Part shown: piece after piece, positions 57,670 through 64,000 of the stretch
Position numbering within the stretch: position 1 is the first letter of the stretch
Layout: each line of letters starts with the position of its first letter
Origin: Rubellimicrobium thermophilum DSM 16684
GTDB taxonomy: Bacteria > Pseudomonadota > Alphaproteobacteria > Rhodobacterales > Rhodobacteraceae
Direction of reading: 5' to 3'
DNA: 64,000 nucleotides
Assembly: GCF_000442315.1 (NCBI RefSeq)
Contig: NZ_KE557320.1
Location: 831,606-895,605 of the forward strand
Notes under the pieces: generated by a model
What the model was told of the DNA's origin: nothing
The model's input: the letters and a program-made list of their open reading frames with translations, nothing else
The model's database searches: none
Made by a program: the position numbers and the translations under genes

Positions 57670-59136
57670 TCACGCGGGGATCCGGGTCAGCAGCTCGTCG
57701 AGCGACTTCTTGGCATCGCCATAGAACATCCGCGTGTTCTCGCGGTAGAACAGCGGATTCTCGATGCCCGAATAGCCCGTTCCCTGACCCCGCTTGGAGA
57801 CGATCACCGTCCGTGCCTTCCAGACTTCGAGCACCGGCATCCCGGCGATGGGGCTGTTCGGGTCCTCCTGCGCCGCCGGATTCACGATGTCGTTCGAGCC
57901 GATGACGATGGCCACATCGGTTTCCGGGAAATCCTCGTTGATCTCGTCCATCTCGAGCACGATGTCGTAAGGAACCTTCGCCTCGGCCAGAAGGACGTTC
58001 ATGTGGCCGGGCAGGCGCCCTGCGACCGGGTGGATGGCAAAACGGACGGTCTTGCCCCGGGCGCGCAGGCGGCGGGTCAGTTCCGAGACGGATCCCTGGG
58101 CCTGCGCCACCGCCATGCCATAACCGGGAACAATGATGATGGACTGCGCATCCTCAAGCAGGGCCGCAACGCCATCCGCATCGATGGCGACCTGTTCTCC
58201 CTCGATGGCTGCAGCCGGGCCGGTCGTGTTGCCAAACCCCCCGAGGATGACCGAGATGAAGCTGCGGTTCATCGCGCGGCACATGATGTAGCTCAGGATC
58301 GCCCCCGAGGCACCGACCAGCGCCCCCGTGACGATCAGCAGGTCATTGCCCAGCGTGAAGCCGATCGCTGCCGCAGCCCAGCCCGAATAGCTGTTCAGCA
58401 TCGACACGACCACGGGCATGTCGGCCCCGCCGATTCCCATGATCAGGTGGTAGCCGATGAAGAAGGCCGCCAGCGCCAGAAGGAACAGCCACAGGAACCA
58501 GCCCGTCGCGACATAGAGCACGAGAAGCAGGAGCGACAGCAGCCCCATGCCGAGATTCAGCCAGTGGCCGCCGGGAAGCTGCACGGCCTTCGATCCGATC
58601 CGTCCGGCAAGCTTGCCGAAGGCGACGACCGATCCGGTGAAGGTCACCGCGCCGATGAAGACGCCCAGGCCCACCTCGACAAGAAGGATGTTGATTTCGG
58701 CCGCCGTCTTGTGAGCGAGAACGGCGGCAAAGCCGCCAAGCTGGGCAAGCCTCTCGGCCGCTCCTTCGACACCGGCCAGGGCCTGCGCCTGAAGCCGCTC
58801 GACGCGGGCCAGCTCGATATCGGCGTTCCAGCCGATGAAGACAGCGGCAAGGCCGACGAAGCTGTGCAGCGCCGCGACGAGCTGGGGCATCTCGGTCATC
58901 TGGACGCGGCCGGCGACATGGATGCCGACCACGGCACCGATCAGGACCATGCCCGCCACGACCCAGAGATTCCCGACCCCCGGCCCGAACACCGTGGCGC
59001 CCACGGCCAGCGCCATGCCGACGATCCCGTACCAGACGGCACGCTTGGCGCTTTCCTGGTTGGAGAGGCCGCCAAGAGAAAGGATGAACAGGATGGCGGC
59101 CGCGACATAGGCAGCTCCGACAAGTCCCACGCTCAT
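57670..59136 (-). CDS. pntB: NAD(P) transhydrogenase subunit beta
   Basis: PntB, 488 residues, provides the proton channel and the NADP(H)-binding domain III of the membrane transhydrogenase that makes NADPH from NADH. About nine helices run from [22 protein letters not shown]. Domain III has [39 protein letters not shown], and [31 protein letters not shown]. It starts one base after the pntA stop. Pairing with pntA in one unit is standard. Confidence 0.96.
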   Translation of the reverse strand: MSVGLVGAAYVAAAILFILSLGGLSNQESAKRAVWYGIVGMALAVGATVFGPGVGNLWVVAGMVLIGAVVGIHVAGRVQMTEMPQLVAALHSFVGLAAVFIGWNADIELARVERLQAQALAGVEGAAERLAQLGGFAAVLAHKTAAEINILLVEVGLGVFIGAVTFTGSVVAFGKLAGRIGSKAVQLPGGHWLNLGMGLLSLLLLVLYVATGWFLWLFLLALAAFFIGYHLIMGIGGADMPVVVSMLNSYSGWAAAAIGFTLGNDLLIVTGALVGASGAILSYIMCRAMNRSFISVILGGFGNTTGPAAAIEGEQVAIDADGVAALLEDAQSIIIVPGYGMAVAQAQGSVSELTRRLRARGKTVRFAIHPVAGRLPGHMNVLLAEAKVPYDIVLEMDEINEDFPETDVAIVIGSNDIVNPAAQEDPNSPIAGMPVLEVWKARTVIVSKRGQGTGYSGIENPLFYRENTRMFYGDAKKSLDELLTRIPA

Positions 59137-59137
59137 C

Positions 59138-60712
59138 TCACGACCTCTGGAACATGGCGAGCATCCGCCGGGTGACGAGGAAACCGCCGACGATATTGAT
59201 CGAGGCGATCAGGATCGCGACGGCAGAGAAAATCACGACGAGCCAATTCCCCGATCCGACCTGCAGCAGCGCGCCGAGGATGATGATGCCCGAGATGGCA
59301 TTGGTGACCGCCATGAGCGGCGTATGCAACGCATGCGAGACGTTCCAGATGACCTGGAACCCCACGAAGCAGGCGAGCGCAAAGACGATGACATGGGCCA
59401 TGAAGCTCGCCGGAGCATAGAGGCCCACCAGACCGAGGATGATCGCCCCGGCCGAGATCAGTCCCACCTGTCGCCGGGTTTCGGCCCGGAAGCGCGCCAT
59501 CTCCTGCGCGCGACGTTCCTCGGGCGAGAGCTCCTTCGGCTTCGGCGGCTGGGGTCGGGCGGCGATGGCCGGCACCTTCGGGGGCGGCGGGGGGATAGGT
59601 GATCGCCCGGCCATGGACCACCGTGGCACCCCGGATGACGTCATCCTCCATGTTGTGCACGAGGACGCCGTCCTTGCCCGGCGTCAGATCCGCCAGCATG
59701 TGGCGGATGTTCGTCGCATAGAGCGAGGAGGCCTGCGCCGCCATGCGCGAGGGGAAGTCCGTATAGCCGATGATCGTCACGCCGTTCTCGGTCACGAACT
59801 TTTCGCCGGGAACGGTCAGCTCGCAGTTGCCGCCGCGCTCGGCCGCAAGGTCCACGATGACCGAGCCGGGTTTCATCGCCTCTACCATGTCGCGCGTCCA
59901 GAGCTTCGGCGCCGGACGCCCGGGGATCAGGGCGGTCGTGATGACGATGTCCATCTGCGGCGCCAGCTCGCGGAACTTCTCGAGCTGCTTGGCCAGGAAT
60001 TCGGGGCTGGAGGGCGCGGCATAGCCCCCCGTGGCGGCCCCGTCCTGCTGATTGTCCGAGAAGTCGAGGAAGACGAAGTTCGCCCCCATCGATTCGATCT
60101 GCTCGGCCACCTCGGGGCGGACATCGAAGGCATGGACAACGGCGCCGAGGCTGACAGCCGTGCCGATCGCCGCAAGACCCGCGACCCCGGCCCCCACCAC
60201 CAGGACCTGCGCCGGCGGCACCTTGCCCGCGGCCGTGACCTGCCCGGTGAAGAACCGGCCGAAATTGGCCCCTGCCTCGATCACCGCGCGATAGCCTGCG
60301 ATATTGGCCATCGAGGACAGCGCATCCATCTTCTGCGCGCGGCTGATGCGGGGCACCATGTCCATCGCGATCACGGTTGCGCCGCGGTCCTTCGCCTCTT
60401 CCAGCAGGGCCGCATTCTGGGCCGGGTAGAAGAAGGAAATGAGGGTCTGCCCTTCGCGCAGCCGGGCAACCTCGTCGGGCTCGGGCGGGCGGACCTTCAC
60501 GATCACATCCGCCTGCGCGATCAGGGCCGCCGCATCCGGAACGACCGTCACGCCCTCGGCCTCATAGGCGGCATCGGAGAAACCGGATGCTTCGCCAGCG
60601 CCGGATTCGATAAGGCATTCATGCCCGAGCTTGCGGATGTCCCGGGCCGATGCGGGTGTCATCGCCACCCGTGCTCCCCGGGCGCGCGTTCGCGCAGCGC
60701 GCCGATCCTCAT
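59138..60712 (-). CDS. pntA: NAD(P) transhydrogenase subunit alpha (two frame breaks)
   Basis: PntA, 524 residues after correction, carries the NAD(H) domain I and four helices. ATG at 60712 begins [13 protein letters not shown]. One base is missing near 60673, just before [26 protein letters not shown]. The Rossmann core [15 protein letters not shown] and [17 protein letters not shown] follow, then [17 protein letters not shown]. One extra base in the 6-base run at 59589-59594 separates GRAITYPP from [10 protein letters not shown]. The C-terminal helices include [14 protein letters not shown] and [17 protein letters not shown]. The protein is single-chain, not split as in some relatives. Confidence 0.93.
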
Positions 60713-60857
60713 GGCCTGTCCCCCGCCGATAGTTTCCTGCGCCGCGAATGCATAGCCGCCTCCCGGACGCCTCACAACCCTGCGAACGCCAACGGATCCG
60801 CAGGCCGGGACGGCTGTCACGAGTCCTCAGGGGGGGCAGGGCCGGCGGGGTGCCGCC

Positions 60858-60884
60858 GTCAGGGGGCTGCCGGACAGCCCTGAC
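60858..60884. repeat. Imperfect hairpin in the kynU leader
   Basis: GTCAGGG (60858-60864) pairs with CCCTGAC (60878-60884) with an inner 3-bp extension. It lies 54 bases before the kynU start and well clear of pntA. It could be a regulator site or leader hairpin; no regulator gene for kynurenine use is in the window. Confidence 0.35.
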
Positions 60885-60937
60885 CCCTGTTGCTGCCCTC
60901 CGGCAGGCCTTATCAGGGACGACAGGAAGGAACGACC

Positions 60938-62131
60938 ATGCCAACCGATTTCGCCGCCACCCGTGCGCTGTTCGATCTGCCTGCGGGACTCTGCTACCTC
61001 GATGGCAACTCGCTGGGCCCCCTGCCCCGCACCGCGCGCGAGCGGATGGCCCGGGCCATGGACGAATGGGGCCGGCTGCTGATCGGCGGGTGGAACCAGG
61101 CCGGCTGGATGGCACAGCCCGGCCTCCTTGGCGACCGGATCGGTCGGCTGATCGGCGCCGAACCGGGACACACGGTCGTGGGCGATACGCTGTCGATCAA
61201 GGTCTATCAGGCGCTGGCGGCCGCCCTTGCCCTTGTTCCGGGGCGCCGGATCGTGCTGTCCGACACGGGCAACTTCCCCTCCGATCTCTACATGGCCGAA
61301 GGGCTCCTGCGGATGCTCGGGGACGGTCATGCCCTGCGCCTTGTCGAGCCGGAAGCGGTCGGGGATGCGATCACCGAGGAGGTCGCCGTCCTGCTGCTCA
61401 CCGAGGTGGACTATCGCACGGGGCGCCGCCATGACATGCCGGCCCTGACGCGGAAGGCGCATGAGGCGGGGGCTCTGGCGATCTGGGATCTGGCCCATTC
61501 GGCCGGCGCCTTTCCGGTGGACGTGACGGCGGGCGGCGCCGATTTTGCCGTGGGCTGCACCTACAAGTATCTCAACGGCGGCCCTGGAGCCCCCGCCTTC
61601 ATCGCCGTCGCCCCTCGCCATGCGGAAGCGGCACCCGCAGCCCTCTCGGGCTGGCTCGGCCATCGTGCGCCCTTTGCCTTCGATCTGTCCTATGTGCCCG
61701 GCCGGGGGGTCGAGCGGTTCCGGGTAGGCACCCCACCGGTCCTGGCGATGGCGGCGCTCGATGCGGCGCTCGACATCTGGGACGCGATCGACATGGAGGA
61801 CCTGCGGCAACGGTCGCTTGCCCTGGCGGACCGGTTCATCAAGGGGGTCCTCGACGCCGTGCCGGAGCTCGAGCTGGTCACCCCGCGCGAGGCGGAACGG
61901 CGCGGATCCCAGGTCAGCTTCCGGCACCCGGAAGGCTATGCCGCCATGCAGGCCCTGATCGCCCGCGGGGTGGTGGGCGACTTCCGCGCGCCCGACATCA
62001 TGCGCTTCGGCATCGCCCCTCTCTACATCGGAGAGGCCGAGATCGACCGCGCGGTGGATGTTCTGGCCGAGGTCATGGAGCGGCGGCTGTGGGACAACCC
62101 GGCCTACCGCATCCGCGCGCCCGTCACCTGA
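60938..62131 (+). CDS. kynU: Kynureninase
   Basis: A 397-residue PLP enzyme that cleaves kynurenine to anthranilate and alanine in tryptophan breakdown. The PLP lysine is K210 in GCTYKYLNGGPGAPAF; GNSLGPLP, IVLSDTGNFPSDLYMAEGL, DLAHSAGAFPVDV and RVGTPPVLAMAALDAALD are family segments. The start at 60938 follows GGAAGG. No kynA or kynB is adjacent, so the pathway must be completed elsewhere if present. It is divergent from pntA with 225 bases between. Confidence 0.94.
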   Translation: MPTDFAATRALFDLPAGLCYLDGNSLGPLPRTARERMARAMDEWGRLLIGGWNQAGWMAQPGLLGDRIGRLIGAEPGHTVVGDTLSIKVYQALAAALALVPGRRIVLSDTGNFPSDLYMAEGLLRMLGDGHALRLVEPEAVGDAITEEVAVLLLTEVDYRTGRRHDMPALTRKAHEAGALAIWDLAHSAGAFPVDVTAGGADFAVGCTYKYLNGGPGAPAFIAVAPRHAEAAPAALSGWLGHRAPFAFDLSYVPGRGVERFRVGTPPVLAMAALDAALDIWDAIDMEDLRQRSLALADRFIKGVLDAVPELELVTPREAERRGSQVSFRHPEGYAAMQALIARGVVGDFRAPDIMRFGIAPLYIGEAEIDRAVDVLAEVMERRLWDNPAYRIRAPVT

Positions 62132-62144
62132 GGACGCGCCGACG

Positions 62145-62918
62145 TCAAAGCGCGCGGTCGAGGTGGGTGTAGCCGCCATCGGGAAAGATCCACTGACCGG
62201 TCACGTGGCTGGCGCGGTCCGACAGAAGCCAGAGCACGGCATCGGCAATCTCGCGCGGGGTGGTCATCCGATGACCGAGCGGGATGCGCGCGACGATGCG
62301 GGCCTCCTCCGCCGCCGGATCGGGCAGCGCATCGAGAAGACGGCGGTAGAGGGGCGTCATCACCTCGGCGGGCACGACAGCGTTGACGCGGACACCCGCG
62401 GCCGCCAGTTCCGCCGCCCATTCCCGTGTCAGCCCCAGCTGCGCCGCCTTGGCCGCGACATAGGCCGAGGTGCCCCCCTGCCCCGTCACGGCCGTCTTGG
62501 AGCTGACATTGACCACGGCACCGCGCGCTGCCTTCAGATCGGGCAGGAACAGATGCATCAGCGTGTAGTAATGGACGAGATTGGCATCGAGAGAGGCCCG
62601 GAATGCCTCTGGCCCGGCATCGAGTCCGACACGGTCATTGGCGCCGGCATTGTTTACGAGGGCATGGATGGGACCCCAGCCCCGGCGCACGGCCTCGGCC
62701 GCGGCCCGGCAATCGGCATCGCGCGACAGGTCGGCCAGCACGAAACCTGCCCGCGGGGCCGCCCGACGCAGCCGGGAGAGAAGATCCGCATCCGGTTCCC
62801 GCCGGGCGAGGATGACCGGCGTCGCCCCCTCCTCGGCCAGGCCTTCGGCCACCGCCGCGCCGATCCCCGAACCGCCGCCGGTGACAACCACCACCTTGTC
62901 CCGCAATCCCAGATCCAT
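62145..62918 (-). CDS. SDR family oxidoreductase
   Basis: A 257-residue short-chain dehydrogenase. The NAD(P) motif is TGGGSGIGAAVAEGLA; the NNAG motif is ALVNNAGANDRVGL; the catalytic Ser and Tyr-x3-Lys are in VVNVSSKTAVTGQGGTSAYVAAKAAQLGL. The tail HVTGQWIFPDGGYTHLDRAL is close to sugar or L-fucose-type dehydrogenases. The substrate is not known. The start at 62918 follows GGGGAGGAG. It converges with kynU with 13 bases between. Confidence 0.9.
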   Translation of the reverse strand: MDLGLRDKVVVVTGGGSGIGAAVAEGLAEEGATPVILARREPDADLLSRLRRAAPRAGFVLADLSRDADCRAAAEAVRRGWGPIHALVNNAGANDRVGLDAGPEAFRASLDANLVHYYTLMHLFLPDLKAARGAVVNVSSKTAVTGQGGTSAYVAAKAAQLGLTREWAAELAAAGVRVNAVVPAEVMTPLYRRLLDALPDPAAEEARIVARIPLGHRMTTPREIADAVLWLLSDRASHVTGQWIFPDGGYTHLDRAL

Positions 62919-63090
62919 CCGTTCTCCTCCCCATGATCCGCAAGGCCGGGCGTCGCGCCATGACAACAGAACACGGGTCGCATGGGCAGGGAACCGGCCA
63001 CCCCCTTCCCCATCGCCTACCGGACGTGCCACCCTGATCCCCAGGACCCGAGGGCGCAAGAACCCGGCGGGCGATGAGGGGCATCAGGCA

Positions 63091-63720
63091 ATGGGCGATC
63101 GGCGGGGGGCACTCGTGGCGCTGATCCTGGCAGCGGGACTGGCCCCTTGGCCGAGCGAAGCGCAACTTCGCCCTCAGGCCCGACCGGCCGACCTCTCTGC
63201 GCCGCCCCTCAGTGCCGAACAGGCCGTCGCCATGCTGGCCGCCGCGCCCGAGGCCAGACCGGCCGAGACCGGCGCAACCCCTGACGAACCCACCCTGGGC
63301 CGCGTCACCGGTCTGCCGATCCCGCGTTTCGTGTCGCTCAAGGCCTCCGAGGCCAATGCCCGTCGCGGCCCGAGCCTCAGCTATCGCATCGATTGGGTCT
63401 TCGTCCGTGAGGACATGCCGCTGCGCATCACGGCCGAATACGAGAACTGGCGCCGCGTCGAGGACCGGGACGGCCAGGGTGGCTGGATCCATTATTCCCT
63501 TCTCTCCGGCACGCGGACCGTCATCGTGGAGCAGGACCGTCTGCCGCTGCGTGCCCGTCCCGACGAGCGCTCGCCCGAGACCGCCCTGCTCGAGGCCGGG
63601 GTGATCGCCCGGGTCGAATCCTGCGATCCGGACTGGTGCCGGATCAGTGCCGGCGGATACCGCGGCTGGGTGCGCAAGGAGGCCGTCTGGGGCGTGGATC
63701 CAGAGGAGATCATCGAATAG
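63091..63720 (+). CDS. Exported SH3-domain protein
   Basis: A 209-residue protein with an N-terminal signal (GALVALILAAGLAPWPSEA) and a linker. It has two bacterial SH3-type domains: SLKASEANARRGPSLSYRIDWVFVREDMPLRITAEYENWRRVED...WIHYSLLSG, then RPDERSPETALLEAGVIARVESCDPDWCRISAGGYRGWVRKEAVWG. The two cysteines in the last domain may form a disulfide. This layout is SH3_4-like; such proteins bind peptidoglycan or envelope partners. The start at 63091 precedes the signal. Confidence 0.85.
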   Translation: MGDRRGALVALILAAGLAPWPSEAQLRPQARPADLSAPPLSAEQAVAMLAAAPEARPAETGATPDEPTLGRVTGLPIPRFVSLKASEANARRGPSLSYRIDWVFVREDMPLRITAEYENWRRVEDRDGQGGWIHYSLLSGTRTVIVEQDRLPLRARPDERSPETALLEAGVIARVESCDPDWCRISAGGYRGWVRKEAVWGVDPEEIIE

Positions 63721-63728
63721 ACCGGCCA

Positions 63729-64000
63729 TCACACGGCCCCGATCCGATGCCGCAGAACCTCGAGCGCGGCGAGCCGCTCGGCGTCCCAGGGCGCAACCAG
63801 CGAACGGAACAGCGTGGCCTCGCTCTGCAGGATGAGCCCATCCGACAGGATGCGCAGACCATTGGCGCGCAGGGTCTCGCCCGTGGAGGTGATGTCGGCA
63901 ACCGCCTCGGCGGCCTCGGCCTTCACGGTGCCTTCGGTCGCGCCCTGGCTGTCCACCAGGACATAGTCCGCAACGCCATGGCGGCGCAGGAAATCCCGCG
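63729..64000 (-). CDS. hisG: ATP phosphoribosyltransferase, HisG (5' end outside window)
   Basis: The last 90 residues of HisG, the first enzyme of histidine synthesis. Visible are VLVDSQGATEGTVKAEAAEAVADITSTGETLRANGLRILSDG, which matches the catalytic-domain end including the STGETL phosphate-binding loop, then ILQSEATLFRSL. The tail ends soon after, with no C-terminal regulatory domain, so this is the short form that needs HisZ. The reading frame is open to base 64000 (partial). Confidence 0.95.
   Translation of the reverse strand, partial: RDFLRRHGVADYVLVDSQGATEGTVKAEAAEAVADITSTGETLRANGLRILSDGLILQSEATLFRSLVAPWDAERLAALEVLRHRIGAV

Overview
The window is 64 kb of GC-rich, densely packed bacterial chromosome. 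It looks like a member of the Rhodobacterales (Alphaproteobacteria, Rhodobacteraceae-like); the genus cannot be told from the sequence. Lineage signals are a class I lysyl-tRNA synthetase, a complete PhyR-NepR-EcfG general stress response module with its histidine kinase, zapA next to transketolase and gap, a DUF1127 mini-protein, a LysR/mmsA divergent pair, and a large right-handed beta-helix protein of a type I associate with this order. I see no insertion sequence, prophage, integrase or CRISPR array. Most of it reads as core chromosome.

Layout. 0-8.7 kb: the end of purL, a bolA / small ORF / grxD group for Fe-S handling, zapA with a coiled-coil partner, transketolase, a 47-residue membrane microprotein, gap, DUF1127, coaD and a CBS protein. 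8.7-13.5 kb: mmsA with its divergent LysR regulator, then small unknowns, a YdcF-like and a HugZ-like protein. A tRNA-Ala(CGC) lies at 13.5 kb. 13.7-23.2 kb: a TerC/YjbE transporter, an AhpD-like protein, an LprI-like protein, the beta-helix protein, a CHAD protein, LysRS, TerB, a cold-shock protein and a Stf0-type sulfotransferase. 23.7-33 kb: ettA, an AI-2E family permease, an aldo/keto reductase, a beta-propeller protein, nadD, a DacB/PBP4-like peptidase, a second cold-shock gene and a DUF4329 lipoprotein. 32.5-38.7 kb: an esterase and the ybbA/ybbP-type ABC pair, clpX and clpP. 38.7-42.2 kb: the general stress response module. 42.2-46.3 kb: a lipoprotein, moaA, waaA and an LPS-core glycosyltransferase. 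46.3-53.6 kb: an M20 amidohydrolase divergent from a five-gene peptide ABC transporter in the order ATPase-ATPase-binding protein-permease-permease. 53.6-64 kb: DUF3422, an ornithine/lysine decarboxylase with a possible coupled leader ORF, an RluE-type pseudouridine synthase, a Bcp peroxiredoxin, pntAB, kynureninase, an SDR, an SH3-domain protein and the end of hisG.

Reading-frame quality. Twelve genes are interrupted by seventeen single-base frame changes: tkt, the LysR gene, the beta-helix gene, terB, the sulfotransferase, ettA (2), dacB (4), ybbP, a lipoprotein, the M20 hydrolase, rluE and pntA (2). In every case the corrected length is an exact number of codons and conserved motifs continue on both sides. 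Many breaks lie in runs of five to seven G or C. Housekeeping genes such as transketolase and EttA are affected, so sequencing or assembly indels are the most likely cause rather than gene decay. I annotate these as whole genes and give each break.

The items most worth a second look are overlapping divergent EcfG-type promoters between phyR and nepR, two cold-shock genes sharing 91 of 92 bases in inverted orientation 10 kb apart, the beta-helix protein as a possible gene-transfer-agent spike relative, the leader ORF overlapping the decarboxylase start, a strong hairpin inside the peptide transporter operon, and a DUF4329 lipoprotein with a JAMM-like residue pattern.
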